A stretch of DNA of 64,000 nt from Salvator merianae (taxonomy: Eukaryota > Chordata > Lepidosauria > Squamata > Teiidae), in assembly GCA_003586115.2 (NCBI GenBank), contig QVOM02000034.1, forward strand, positions 111,205,610 to 111,269,609. Reading direction: 5' to 3'. The translations under genes and the position numbers were made by a program. The stretch's first letter is position 1; each line of letters opens with the position of its first letter. Below are positions 22,651 to 34,948 of the stretch, in pieces. The notes beneath the pieces are model-generated. The model had not been told where the DNA came from and searched no databases. It worked only from the letters and a program-made list of their open reading frames with translations.

Positions 22651-25255
22651 TACTTATACACCAATTCCAGGTATTTCTGCCTGAGCCCATGACCATCGGC
22701 TACTGCTATCCACAGGTGTAGATAAATAAGAGAGAAATAGGTGGTTTCTAAAGGGACAATTACATGAATCTGCCCCCATATTAAGTCAATTTGCAAAAGC
22801 ATTCTCTCCTCCCCTTGGTTATAGTTCCGTTGATGGCAGAGACAGTCCTTTTTCTTCATTCCTCTGGTGTTTAAATGTTAATTACTTTTTCGATTACACC
22901 CATAATTGAAGCAGTGAATTCTGAAGAATACCAGAGTAAATGGAGAGCAATGAGCCTGAAAGCCACAGAACAATTGTGGACCATTTGATGGGCAGCAAAA
23001 ACGCAGGGAGTTCATATACGTCCTTGTCAAAGGGCATAATCACATTTGGGAGTAGAATCTCCCCTGATCGATGCTTTGCTAAGTGCAGTGTAACCTTGAT
23101 TATCTGACATGATTGGGAGTTATGGCTTGCTGTTGCATGAAGAAGTGGTGGATGGATTGAAAGGATGGCTGTCATCAGCTGTCATCTTTCTTCTGTGTTG
23201 CCAGGCTTTAGCCAGACAGACGCTTCTAAGGACGCTGCTATTGCTTTGCTGTTTTATTTTCTTTGAGAATGTTTCTTCCGTGGTTTTGTGAAGATCAAAA
23301 TTTTGTTCGGGCTGTTTTGCAGCTCCAAAATCTGTTTCAGTTTGCAGATGAGAAATTGGAAACTCAGATCCCGTTAATTACTGGCCATAGTTCATGTGCT
23401 GATCGGAATTAAGAGACTGCAGATGAAAGATAGCAGTGGTGCCTCCACGTGCCTGCATGGGTTCTTGGGGAAAAGGTCTTGGCTGTCATGTAACCATGTT
23501 CAGCGGCATGCTATGGTCACTGAGAATCACAATTCCTGCATGTAGGGCTGGCAACAGAGGTGCAAAATTGTGCTCTAGGGAGAAGCACTTTGTTCCGGCT
23601 GCTCTGGGTGCCTGTATTGCTGGATTTGGTGACACAGGTGGAGGCCACCTCTGCAGAAGCAGCTGCTCCCAGGCACCTCCCTTTGTGGCTGGGGAGTCAC
23701 AGTCTTTGTACTCCTTAGATCTGCTTCTTTCTGTAAGCCCAAGGGACGGCATTTACAGACACGCACCTAATATATATCATATATTCCATTTGACCTGAAA
23801 TATGTGGAACCCCATGTCATTTACTTTTGAATAACTGGAGCCAATGTAGGAGATTGATTTTGAAAATAAATGGTTGAATACAATCTGGAATAAACCCAGT
23901 TCCTTTAGTGAGGCTGTATCCAGCACTCCCACATTTTCTATTTTTCTGCACCCCCCACTCTGTATGATACAGCTGTTTCTAAGGACAGATGACCAGCTAC
24001 CTAGGAAGGCAAGGGTGATAGGAGCTGTGTACCTAAGACTTTCAGAGACAGAAGAATGGAGACGAAAGAGGGAAATTAGAGAAGATTTGCTGCCTTATTG
24101 ACTTTTTGCCCCCAGTCCTGAGTACCAATGCAAACAGTTGATGCAATCAATTGTATTGCTTTGCATATACCAATCAGCCCAGTAGTAGGCAATCAATGAG
24201 GAAACCCCATTATGCCTACCCTCCAGGTAACTCAAGTACCAAACCCATCATCTGCCAGATCTGCATTGACAAGATGAAAATGCACAAAGACATAGAGAAG
24301 GCTACGAACCATTGCCCTGTTTTCCTGAAGATCACCCAGGTTTAGTCTGATCCTGAACTCTCCATAAATACCAATGGTTAGAAAAGATATAAGAACCACA
24401 GTTTTTCCCTTGTTTCTGTGTGCTCAAAGAACAAGGAAGAGTAGGCTTAAGGCATTGGTTTTCCACCACTGCCACTTTGCTCCATTCCCCGTGACACGCC
24501 CAAAGAGACTCGCTGAAATCACTACTCTGAGTCAGAAAACCAGCTCTGAGCATCTCACTGTGTCATCCAGGAGCTGATATGAGTGTATCATGTGACATGT
24601 CCCCAGAGCTAGACTCACTGATCAACCTGAAGGTCAGTGTGGATGGTCTTCTCCTTGCCAGAGTCAAAGGGACATGGACAACTAGGCAGTTGGCTGTGAC
24701 TACCTGTCAAAGTAAGGCCATCAGACTAGCTTAATAGTTGACAGCCTGTAGACAGGTAGCCTCAACCTGCAGGAGAAAGCAGAAGAGTGTCACTATACTG
24801 TTTGCAAATTTCCCGGGAAGCCCATTGGAGCATAAGGGTCTCCCACTCAGCAGGAGTCATTCACGTGCCAAGACTTGAGTGGCTGGGAACTGGAGTAAGT
24901 CTTGCAAGGAGTCTGGTTAGGATCCACTCCGCCCATCTTTTCCTGTAAAGGTGGCTGGACCTGTGTCTCGAACTCTCTGAAGAACTCTCCAGCCAAGCAA
25001 ACCATTGGAAAGTGCACAAGCATTTTAACCATGAGCCATGAGTTTTCTGTGTTATCCACAGGGGAGGAAACACTTGGAGCAGAAGCACTAGATTTAAGAG
25101 TACGTGGCCACCCAGTCACCCTCAGAGAGAGGAGTTCAGGCCTTTTTTTTTTTTTTTTTTTTTGCAACTTCCCCCCCTTGTATGGGGCTAAGGAAGCAGT
25201 AGTTTGGAAGCAAAAAGGGAGACTTCAGTTGGGGTCTAGTTCATGTTCACTTGGC
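22651..25255. other. Anonymous non-coding sequence
   Basis: No gene recognised. At 23906-23926 TGA followed by GGCTGTATCCAGCACTCCC resembles a left end of the GGCTG-type DNA elements, without a right partner. A run of about 24 T lies at 25140-25163. The open frames overlap on both strands and have no domain. Confidence 0.35.
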
Positions 25256-25553
25256 AGGGATGGGCTGAACTGGTTTGGTTTGAACTGGTTCATACTAACC
25301 CTGGGGGTGGACTTCATGGGGTTTGCTAGGAGAATAAACCCAATTAACAGTTCAAAGTGTAGTCTAAAAGCAAACTGAACCACAAAGAAAACCCAGCAAT
25401 TGGTTCACTGAATTGATATTCCCCTGACATCACACCCTGTCCTCTCTCCCAGCCAGTCAGTTTTAGATTCAATGACAAACAGTTCCATTGGCTTGCAGTG
25501 TGGGTTAATTACAAAACTGAGCTACAAATTTGTGTTTGGGCACACCCCTACAA
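25256..25553. mobile_element. MITE with AGGGATGTGC-type ends, second copy
   Basis: Begins AGGGATGGGCTGAACTGGTTTGG and ends AAATTTGTGTTTGGGCACACCCCTA, the same AGGGRTGTGC terminus and AACTGGTTTGGTT wording as the copy at 20605-20925. Interior diverged. No coding capacity. Confidence 0.5.
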
Positions 25554-27887
25554 CCTAGTCAAATTCATGTGTTTCATTAGGAGGTCAGGCATGGAGAGGA
25601 GCTCCTGGCCAGTTTGTTGCCAGTTTGAGGAGGTTCAAGATGAAGGTTGAATGAGATTCCGTTATGTTTTCCAGCCAGGGCACTGCCACCCTGCTGACGA
25701 TTAGAGAGAAAGGCCTACTTAAAGCTTAACTCTCAAAAGATACAGGTGTGAAATAGCATCTTTCTGCACTGAAGAGGCTTTCCATTCATTCTTGCTCTAC
25801 TGAACCATTATTTCCTCACTGTACTTAGCATTGTTAAAAACTTGAGGCTGGTGTAGCTTTAAGTATTTTCCATCCTGTATGCAAGGTAATATGTTGCTAG
25901 TAGCCTTGACTCTTTTTCCTTATTCCCCACTGCAATTTAAACATTTGATTCCCCACTATTGGAACTTTATTTCATTTTTGTTGTTGTTGTCCATTTCTTT
26001 AAGTTATTCAGGCTGGGCATGTAGCTCTGCCTAAGCACCTCTCATAGTGCTGCCTGGCAGTTCTCTAGCTATGCCTGACACTGCTGATCTGTGGAGAAGG
26101 CAGCTGGGCCAAGATGCTTGCCCTCTGAGTAGTTCCTCACACCCCTGCCTCCAGCAGACTCAGGTGACTGTCAGGCATTCCAGCTGGTCTGTGATGCTAC
26201 CAGAATTAGAGATACGTGAACCCAGTCAGCCAAAGGATGGGTCTGAAAACTTAAGTGGATACACAACCTACATCATCCTCCATTTTTCCCTGAACTCTGC
26301 TCATCAATGACATTTCCATGAAGCCAAACCCATGGCTAAGAAGTTCCACACACAGCTTGAGAGCCCTTGTGCATATGATTGGCCTAGAGGAGTTCACATA
26401 ACAGATGCCCAGAAAAACAGCCACTCTGTTGTAGGAGGCCTCAAGAGTAGGCAAACTGGAGGAATTGTGCATAAGCTTGATGTGCAGTTTGCCTCCCAAA
26501 ACAGAGCTGTGCAGCCACTTCATGGGAAGGAGGTATCTTTGCAGTTTCTGCACAGCAGGAGGAAGCGTAGCACCCTTCCCCTTCTGAATTAAGGGAAGCA
26601 ATTGCTTCTCTTAAAGAGGTGGCATGGTTCACTTGTCAAATTGCAGTGAAGGAATCCCCAGTTGCACTTCTGGCGAGCAGGGGAGGTCTTCTTCCCCCTT
26701 CGATGGCAGGATAGACTGTGATTATGAGCCAGAAGGATGAGGAGTATCTCTCCCTCCCTCCGTTGACTCAGGGAGGGAGGGAGGGAGGGAGGGAGGGAGA
26801 GCCTTTGATCTCAAGTCTCAACATTAAATTTGATTTTACCATGAAGGGGGCAGCCTCCCTCCCCTGTCAAAACTGTGGCCAAGGAATCCCTTGCTGCAGT
26901 TTTGAGGAGTGGGGAAGAGGGCTTCTCTTGCCCTCAGAATTGAAGTGAGGGGTTTTCCAGCAACAGGGACTCTGTACACAGGGATTGGCTCTGTGGGTGA
27001 ATACTGAAACACTGTCAAGAGGAACAGTAAGTTTCCTCAAGAAGCTGCTGCCAAGAGCTAATTGGAGCATCATATCAGTAGAAGCATCATAACAGCGCTT
27101 GTTGTGGCAACAGTGGAGACAGAGCACAGCGTCCCTGCAGAAGGCGTGCTCTAGATCCACCTTGGATGCACAAGGGACATTGTGCCTTCAAGGAGCCACA
27201 AATGCTGTGTGGGTCCTGCCTTTGATGGACATCTTTGCCTTCATGGAAAGAAGCTGCTGCAGATCTTGTTACTGGCAGTGAGTTGGCTGGAGAGGTTTCA
27301 AGAGACTGTTTTCTATTTCTTTCATGAGATCAGGCACTGGAGGAAAAGGACAGTCATCACACAGATGACAGAGGTTTTAAGACTATGCTGTGATCCACCC
27401 CCAATGGTGCTTAGTGTTCCTGCTGGGCTCAGAGCTCTTTTTTTTTTCCCCTCCTTGGCAGAAAAAACAGGAATTGGATCAAGGGGTTGATGTGCAGTGG
27501 GAAAAGCTTTGCCAGGCTGTCTTGTTATACTTTCGCTAAAATATAGATGTCATAAATGCATCTTTGTGTCCATTATAGCAAGTCTTGTTTCAGCCTGGCC
27601 TACAGCCATCAACCGCCACACTACAGTCGCTGCTGTCACGCCTCCTTTAATAGAAAGTGGTACTTTTAATACCTCTTCAGAAGGCTGCCACCATCTAATC
27701 TATTTCTTGTCAGGGAACTTAATTTGTAAACCTGATTTAGGGCTGAATATCTGTAAGATAGCTCAGAGATACAGTATTCTTTTTAAAGTGCAAAAACAGA
27801 ATATTATGGCTTCACATATGTGTTGAGATAATGATGTCTCTATATAAAACACAGTATAGGACATGAACACATACAGCTACAGTGGAG
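25554..27887. other. Anonymous non-coding sequence with GGGA tandem repeat
   Basis: No gene recognised. (GGGA)n occupies about 26771-26800. The 26-27.5 kb part is GC-richer with several overlapping frames of 60-116 residues on both strands; none shows a domain, a splice pattern or a consistent frame. Confidence 0.35.
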
Positions 27888-28075
27888 TTGTTGTTGGGAA
27901 CACTCGAGTCGTGGCCAACTCCAGGTTGACTGCATGGACAGCTCTATGCAGTTTTCTTGGTAGAGTTACAGAAGTGGTTTGCCATTGCCTACTTCTGGGG
28001 AGAGGCTGGGAATTGAGCCAGCAACCCTCTGTTTTCCAGGCAGTTTGCTCTACCACTGAACTACAGACACTCCCT
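27888..28075 (-). mobile_element. Sauria-type tRNA-derived SINE
   Basis: Minus-strand order: a tRNA-like head containing AGTTCAGTGGTAGAGCAAAC, CCTCTCCCC-like block, GGCAATGGCAAACCACTTCTG, the block giving GAAAACTGCATAGAGCTG, and a 3' end GACTCGAGTGTTCCCAACAAC. The head and the body match the copies at 7801-7997 and 56562-56759. Confidence 0.8.
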
Positions 28076-28107
28076 ACTCCATACAGTGGAGTAGATTCTT
28101 TTATAAG

Positions 28108-28220
28108 TCTAGGGTTCCATTCTTGGAAAATGTCACTTAATGAGAATCTTCCTTACGAGGGCAATAAAATTCAGTGTAAATCTGGAGGTTAAAGGAACCA
28201 TGGCAGAGAGTTCCATTGAC
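28108..28220. repeat. Anonymous repeat, left part, split by a DNA element
   Basis: GGAAAATGTCACTTAATGAG, then TCCTTACGAGGGCAATAAAATTCAGTG and CCATGGCAGAGAGTTCCATTGAC match 34084-34190 closely. The right part continues at 28702. The family is not recognised. Confidence 0.75.
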
Positions 28221-28223
28221 TTA

Positions 28224-28701
28224 GGCTGCATCCAAATAGGGTCAAACCCCCATAATTATTTCATAATTGTACCTGATTTGCCAGATGTAATCATGGTGCT
28301 CCCAATACAGGCCTGAATATAGGCCCAAACCAGCCATGGAATATAGGCCCAATTTATTGACTTATCATTATTCCAGTAAAATTAACTGTTGTAGCGCAAT
28401 ATCCTGTTATTCTGAAATTGCAGCTCTGTCAGAATTACTGTGTGAGAAGTACAGCAAGAATGTGGCATGAGCTGGTGCTACCCTGAAATACTTCATTTGG
28501 TACTATTGGTCACCTATACGGCAAGATGGGAGAGTAAGGTTCCGTGGAAAGAAAATCTTGCAGCTGTAATGTCACTGTTACTGTGGCAAATGCTAAAATG
28601 TTGAGTATTGTTCCGATGTCTAGACAATGTGCAATAATTCCAGATGTGTTTTGTACCAGTAAATTGATAAATTGTGGAATAAATGACATCTGGAGGCAGC
28701 C
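28224..28701. mobile_element. 478-bp GGCTG-type DNA element with TTA duplication
   Basis: The element starts GGCTGCATCCAAATAGGG and ends GACATCTGGAGGCAGCC; the ends are inverted repeats (GGCTGCMTCCARAT). TTA flanks both sides (28221-28223 and 28702-28704). The boundaries are confirmed by the uninterrupted copy of the host repeat at 34084-34313. No transposase frame of meaningful length, so non-autonomous. A 3-bp T-W-A duplication is typical of PIF/Harbinger transposases. Confidence 0.85.
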
Positions 28702-28830
28702 TTACATCGTGGTTGATTGGCCCTGTTCCAAATTTCATTGGCTTGAATGGAGAAGGGCTCCCAATTCAAGTCAATGGAGAAAAGGAGCTTACATTGAAAA
28801 GGGCACAACACAGCCCCCTGAGGGAGCATT
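28702..28830. repeat. Anonymous repeat, right part
   Basis: ACATCGTGGTTGATTGGCCC, then CCAAATTTCATTGG and GGCTCCCAATTCAAGTCAAT align with 34191-34313 and complete the repeat that starts at 28108. Confidence 0.75.
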
Positions 28831-29879
28831 TACCATGAAGGTAATGCAGGAGCATACAAATACCATGCTTGAAATCTCTACCATAGAGATGCCAGTCAAG
28901 ATACCTGCATCAGTACTTTCCCCAGGCAAGGTTTTTTTTTTTTTTTCCAGACTATAACGAGAAATATACAGATGTCAGGCAAGATGCCATCCTTCACACA
29001 CCCAAACAAGAGTTTTTCACAGACTGCAGTGAAGAATATGGAGATGCCAGGCTCCCCCACATCAAAGCACAGAACTCCTACAGAAGGTATTCCTGAAATA
29101 CTCTGATCCCATCTCTAGGCTGCATAAAAGCAGAAAGCAGTCAAAACCCTACAAAACAGCCAAATCAACCCAAAGAACAAACATACACCAATGACCCACT
29201 CCTGTTTACATCCCACACACTGCACACTCAAAAGCAGCCAAAAGCAATCGCAAGCATTTGAAGACTCAACAAGAGACTTCCCTCCCCCCCTACACAAATT
29301 GCTATGCCAAGCACCTTCCTCACTGCACAAACACAAGTGGGAAAATATCTGCTGGATCAAGAAGAAGGTCCCAGCATTCTGTAAGGTTCACCTCTAATCT
29401 CAGACTTTTGGCAGCAAAACATGTAACAGAGAATTATAGAATTGCCTAATGAGAGGTATAGATGCAATATGTTAGATGAGTATTAGCGAATCTGTGTTAA
29501 AGGAATTTGCTTTATAGCAGATTCTGCTAGAACAGCTTCTGATGTTACACAAGCCTCTGTGACAGTTGATCAGCAACTGAAATTAAACAGCTGAAACAAT
29601 ACATGAAAACACTCTAAACAGCAAACATAGGCTACTGTTAGAGGATAAAGTCTCCCTCACAGTTCATGGTATCTGGTTTTATTTAGTGTAGCTGAACCTC
29701 AAATGTGTGGTAAGCTCTTTTTAAAAAATGTCTTAGGATACCTGAGAAATCATTAGCATCTCATTTGCTCTTTGAATGTGAATTTTACACTATGGGCAAG
29801 GGAAAGAAAAAGAGGGTACCTCAGAATTTGCGTTCGGCACATTAATATTGAGAACTTTAGCTACAACTGCAGCGGGATC
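28831..29879. other. Anonymous non-coding sequence
   Basis: No gene recognised. A T run of about 16 lies at 28932-28947. The 29.1-29.4 kb part is A/C-rich. Confidence 0.35.
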
Positions 29880-30420
29880 TAAAAAACCAACAAAGTGGGC
29901 TGAGCATAGCTCTCTAGCCATCTCTAGATCCAATGAGACACATTTCTGATCTTGAAGGAGGTTAATTACTAATTCCTTCTAATCCCTTTGCAGCAGCCTC
30001 CTTATTCTAATGCAAGATCATATACTAGTATGTCCCTTATCTAATGTGACTGGCTAATTATTAAAATCCTCCGTTTTTCTCCAGCTGTTGTCTTCTTGGT
30101 AAACAAATTGCTAAGTTCAATTGGCTTCCATTCGCACTTCATTGCGTCTTGACAGCGAGCACTCTGCAGAAATGAGCTGCCTAGGGCTGTTCATAATCTC
30201 CATGGGCAGGAGAAACAAAGTCATGCATAATTTCTTTCTCTTTTTCCCCCTCTTTTAAAAATACTAGATTCCTCAAAACATTGCTGCTTAGAAGTCATTT
30301 GCAGCAAGCCTTTCTTCCTTGAAAGGAGAGACGCTGAAGGTCACACAGGTCTTTCTGTTTCTGTGGTACAGAAATCTGGAGGGCTGATGTGGTGAGCTTT
30401 ACAAAGCATCGTTCAAAAAA
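29880..30420. other. Unique AT-rich stretch, possible conserved non-coding element
   Basis: This stretch shows none of the repeat families seen elsewhere. It is dense in homeodomain-like TAATTA/TTAATTA words (GGTTAATTACTAATTCC, GGCTAATTATTAAAATCC), CTTATCTAATG and ACAAAG-type words. That is the look of developmental enhancers, but it is only a resemblance; conservation cannot be judged from one sequence. Confidence 0.25.
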
Positions 30421-31279
30421 AAGATGGAGATTATATAAAGGTCATTGTAAGGTCAAAAAGCAAAGGTGCAATTGTGCTTACAAGTGTAATTCAGTTGAAA
30501 TTGCCGAGTGATGTATTTTTTTAAAGGAACAACTAGATAAGATTCTGGTTGCTGTCAAATGCTACAGGTTGAATCATTTAGCAGGGAGAAAAAGCATAAT
30601 TAGCAAATAAGTGATATATCTTTCTCAGGTTATGCTGAATTATACCAGAGAACATAAACATTGACAGTGGTCTTTATAAGCCCTATTAGGTGTAGCTGGA
30701 TGAAAACGGTTTGCCTCTGTAAGTGAATATTCAACTGTGCCACAAAATTTCAGATCCATAGCTCCTTTTTGGCAACCAAGACAGTTAAGTTAACAGAACA
30801 GCCCAAGACATTTTGCTAGGGAAGTAAATCTTAAATGTGTCTCTCTTCTCACTTTAATCTACTCTCACTCCACAATCCAGCCATTAATCTCTGCTTATGT
30901 CATTGTATCAGATACTACTTCACTTGGAATCCAAGTCGAACTGCTGCCAATCAGAATAGGTAATATTGGACTAGATGATCCAATGGCCCGATTCAGTATA
31001 AATCAGCTCATGACCAGAAATTGCCAAACTAACTATCCTATCCATAGAAAAAGCCTTAAAAAAGCCAAATGTAATTAATTAGTTGGCTGATTTTGGCAAC
31101 CCTATAAATTGAAGGGGTATTTGAGAGCATCTTTCTAAATCCATAGTAAATCTGAACAAGGATGTGTTGCCAAATGAAATGATTTGACATTATAAACAAA
31201 TGTCCCAAAATTTGAACGGCCTGAAGCATGTAATATTTGCATGGAAAATCTAGATCCAGGGGTATTTGTCACCAGTAGA
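30421..31279. other. Anonymous non-coding sequence
   Basis: AT-rich, without recognised repeats or open frames. It may belong with the preceding unique stretch. Confidence 0.3.
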
Positions 31280-31432
31280 AAGGTGGATGTAATTTAGTGG
31301 TAGAGCAATTGCCTGGAAAGCAAAGGGTGACAGATTTAATCATTGGAATCTCCCCAGAGAAAAGGATGGCAAAACACATCCATACCCTTGCCAAGGAAAT
31401 CATGCAGTCAGCCAATCCTCAGTTATGAGTAT
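31280..31432 (+). mobile_element. Degraded Sauria-type SINE
   Basis: The head AATTTAGTGGTAGAGCAATTGCCTGGAAAGCA, the block AATCTCCCCAGAGAAAAGG, ATGGCAAAACACATCC and CAAGGAAATCATGCAGTCAG follow the order of the copy at 56562-56759. The B-box-like site is mutated and the tail is lost. The most diverged of the four copies. Confidence 0.6.
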
Positions 31433-31653
31433 GTTTGAAATTTCAATTCTGTTTTTATATTGGAGAGTAATTTTCAGGTTTTCTGTTTTTAGGAAACTAA
31501 GTGTCAAGAATTTCCTACATACCTGCAGTGGAGGCTGCATGCTCATGGATGTCTAAGACTTCCTTCTGATAAATCTGGGGCAGGATAGGGAAATGCTTCC
31601 ACAACTACTAGCCTGTTAATCCCCCAGCCCCTGATTGAAGTGCCCTGGTCTTA

Positions 31654-31866
31654 GGCTGTGATCAGACACAACAACAAAAAAAAGCATCTCAGAGGCAGCT
31701 CAAAGACAGCTTTGAGGTGGGATTGTTCATACACCAGTCTGCCCCCTCCCTCATGAAATTCTATGCTAGAAAAGGTGGATTAGAGAAGACTTGGGAACAT
31801 GACTGTCACACACTGTCTCTATGAGGTGTCTCCTAGTCACCCCTTTTGTTATGTCTGAACACAGCC
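31654..31866. mobile_element. 213-bp MITE, GGCTGTGATCAGACACA family, copy 1
   Basis: Starts GGCTGTGATCAGACACAACA and ends ATGTCTGAACACAGCC, imperfect inverted ends. TTA flanks both sides (31651-31653, 31867-31869). Further copies are at 41304-41506 (same orientation) and 54081-54302 (inverted). The interior holds GCATCTCAGAGGCAGCTC near the left and GTCTCTATGAGGTGTCTC near the right. Non-coding, mobilised in trans. Confidence 0.85.
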
Positions 31867-31890
31867 TTAATCCAGTTCTAAGCAATCTTA

Positions 31891-33063
31891 GGGCATGGCC
31901 TGACATGGTAAGTTTAATCCATATCAGACTCAGGAGTACGAGGACTGAATTCGTCTTCTGATCGTTCCCACATTTACACTTTAACACAGACTTAATTCGG
32001 ACTCGCTTGTTCTCATACTGATGTTTCCCATGCTTGGCATGGGGAAACCGTACCTTTTCTGCCTCCACCCCTTGCCAAATTCCCCTCCCTGTGCAGTTAG
32101 TGATTGGCTACAGTCCCAATGTCCAAATCTTGACTTCACAGGGGCAGGCAAGTCAAACCCTGCACTCCGTATGTCCCCACTGCTGTCTCAGAACATGGAT
32201 TCACTTGGTGGCATTACTAGTCATTCACTTCTCCCCGGTCCAGCCTCTATGTACACAATCAGAACTTTAATACCACATGTACTGCACAATTAAGCTTCTT
32301 AAAGGGCAGATGGCGATTTCTGCTCCATTGCAATTGCACTTTTGCGCAGTTGCACAATTTAAGAGCAGTGAAGAGGGAGAAACATGGGGGAGAAAATGTA
32401 GGGGGGGCTCTGTTATCATGATTGTGTAGTTAATGGCCAGCAAATGCATTCTGCCTCACCTCCCCCTGAGACATCCACAGGGGCATGTGTCCCACTATGT
32501 CACTGTGTGCTGCCAACGGCAAATTGATACTGTGTGGGTCCTTTGTTGGGGAAAGAGGACTGCACCCACAAACAAGTACAGTCTGTTTTTTGGTTTAATC
32601 AGCAGTCGGAAGTGGAGGAAGCCTTTAATTTCTTCCTACAGTGTTGAATGGGGGATAAAGAAAGAGAAAGGACTGCGGTTTAGCAAAGTAAAATGGAGGA
32701 CAGTTTTCTTTTCTCCTGGCAGCAGGGGAAGGGGGGATAATGGAAGCAGAAGGAACTATTGTGCTTCCTGTCCACCCACAAAGTCTGTCATTGGATGGCA
32801 GGAAATGGGAAGCACTCCCTCTGCATGTCTCCCCCCCCCCAAAGTACAGTCCCTTCCAAATAGTCTCCTTCTATGTTCTCACATCACAAAGTAAAGTGGG
32901 CTAGTGATCTAGAACAGTTTGAGAACTCATTAAATCTGAAAGCAAAGTAGTCTGGATTTTGCCAATTTAGTCCAGAAAAACTATGGAACGGCAAGATCAT
33001 GTTGGGCCAGCAGGAACTGAAGATGGCCTATAAACTGATTAAATGCTGTGTTGGAACGTAGCC
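31891..33063. mobile_element. 1.17-kb DNA transposon (copy B), inverted partner of copy A
   Basis: In reverse complement it begins GGCTACGTTCCAACACAGC and continues colinear with copy A (6400-7472), for instance TTTAATCAGTTTATAGGCC and ATGATCTTGCCGTTCC. TTA flanks both sides (31888-31890, 33064-33066). Most CpGs seen in copy A are TpG or CpA here, a sign of older or more heavily methylated DNA. It has no transposase frame. It lies 21 bp right of the preceding MITE's target duplication. Confidence 0.8.
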
Positions 33064-33066
33064 TTA

Positions 33067-34083
33067 GGGTGTTTTGCTGGGATTATTTTCCTCTTCTACC
33101 ATGTGGATATATGGAAGAGGGAGGGGGTGACCCAACAGGTGAGAATTCCATATGGATTTGCTGCACAGAGGACATAAATTTTGACACTATTTCTGGCACT
33201 CCAAAGCAAGTCAGGATACTTCCACCCACAGCAACTTTCTGCTGGCTGACATACTCTCCCATTGCTGCAGTGGCTCCCATTGCAGGAGAATGTGTGGATG
33301 GTGAAAGAATCTATGCGGAAAATATTCTGGGAAATATTCTAGTGAATCCATTAAAGCAGAATATTGCATATTCAACTAGACTGTGCCCAATAGTCCCCTG
33401 TAGCTGCACAGTTTTGGAGATCATCCGTCATGACAGGAAGCTTATCTTGCCATAACAAAATTGGCAAGTCTTCCGGAACCTCTTGGATCGCGGTCTGAAA
33501 ATTGCTGCCTTAGGAAAAGCATGCACCAAGATGAAAACCCGCACACTTTGTTATGTAGCTGTCCAAGCCACCTTGTAAAGCTGGTTAGCTTCTGGAATTG
33601 ACAAATTCTTGAGGCTAAGCATACGTAGCCAAAAGTGAGCGCTCTCCCCTTTTTCTTTTGGTTCTCCCTTGTCTTTTCCATTTCGGAACAAGCTGTCATA
33701 ATAAGAGCATGTTACATGCTCAGCCTTATGTTAACAACTTTCTGGAGCTGAAATATTGTTCCCTCGGGGTTGCTTGCTCCCCAGCAATTGGCATATGCAC
33801 AAAGGGAAATCAAAGTAGGCAGGACAGTTCTGTGATGTAAGCCAACATTTCGGAAGCAATGTGACAGCATTTCATAATGAGCACAATAGCATGGAGCTTC
33901 ATATATTTCAAAGGTAACCTGATATATTTTTCTGGTGCTCCTTTCCACCCTTGAACACAGTTCTTGCTTTAAAAGATGCAATGGTGGTGGGGGAGAGATG
34001 GAATGACAGCTCTAACAGCTTTCTGGCTTTAGCAGAACCAGCAAGGGCTTTGCTGAAATTTTTGAATGCGCTAGATCCTCCTA
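33067..34083. other. Anonymous non-coding sequence
   Basis: No gene or repeat recognised. GGAAAATATTCTGGGAAATATTC near 33317 is a small tandem duplication. Confidence 0.35.
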
Positions 34084-34313
34084 TAACCTGGGATTTCTTT
34101 CCTGGAAAATGTCACTTAATGAGAATCCTCCTTATGAGGGCAGTAGATTTCAATATAAATTTGGGGTTGCGGGCAACCATGGTGGAGAGCTCCATTGATA
34201 TACATGGTGGTTTACACACCTGTCCCAAATTACATTGAGGCTCCCAATGCGAGTCAATGAAGAAAAGGAACCTGCATTGAAAAGGACACATTACAGGTCC
34301 CTCAGGAAGCATT
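34084..34313. repeat. Anonymous repeat, uninterrupted copy (empty site)
   Basis: Colinear with 28108-28220 plus 28702-28830: CTGGAAAATGTCACTTAATG at the left, CTCCATTGATATACATGGTGG across the place where the other copy carries its insertion, and GGCTCCCAATGCGAGTCAAT at the right. Family not recognised; about 230 bp, non-coding. Confidence 0.75.
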
Positions 34314-34321
34314 ACGGTGTA

Positions 34322-34400
34322 GGGTGTAGTTTGTTTATTTATTTACTTTTTTATCCTGCTCTATACCCAAAGGTCTCAGTATTATTTTACTACAATAAAA
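34322..34400 (-). mobile_element. SINE/LINE tail fragment
   Basis: TTTGTTTATTTATTTACTTTTTTATCCTGC followed by CCCAAAGGTCTCAG resembles the (AAATA)n-tailed 3' end shared by the lizard tRNA SINE and L2 tails, on the minus strand. Only the tail is present. Confidence 0.4.
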
Positions 34401-34443
34401 AAAGAATGTAAAATGTACTCACTAAAAACAGTGCCTGAAAGTT

Positions 34444-34948
34444 GGGGCGCTTTTGTACTTTCCATGTTAGAATGGGATAATTACTCCATTCTAACGTGGA
34501 AATGACCCTGCGGCATGGACACTGTCTGCATTGTGGGGCCCTTGACTTGAATACAAGTAGGATAGCAGCATTTGCACTGTCAGTGCTGATATTCAGCTCT
34601 CAGTGTTCACTGTGACAGTGGCCGGGAAATGTCTGGCTGCTGCGATGGCAACTGGCAGCACGATGGGGCGTGCAGGCGTGTGAAGGCACAATCATGAGAT
34701 CACACAGGCGCAGCTGCTGCATGCAGTGTGGCTGTGCATTCACAACCAGAAGTGGGTGCGAATGCACTTTACCTGGAGCGGGATAGCTGCTCCCGGTCAA
34801 GTTGTAGAGCACAAATTAGTGCTCCCCAGCTAGCTGTAATTGGGAACAGCTGTAGGCTGCTTCCGGTCACATGGGCCTCCACCAAGTGCTAAGTCACTTT
34901 GCTAGTGAGGGTGCCTGACACTTGCTAGCTCAAAGTGCAAACAGGCCC
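34444..34948. mobile_element. Non-autonomous DNA element, GGGCC-TTTGCAC family
   Basis: Left end GGGGCGCTTTTGTACTTTCC and right end CAAAGTGCAAACAGGCCCC are inverted repeats. Next to the left end lies a small hairpin, CCATGTTAGAATGGGATAATTACTCCATTCTAACGTGG, also seen in the copy at 54657-55038 near its right end, so this copy is in the opposite orientation. About 505 bp, no coding capacity. Confidence 0.7.
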
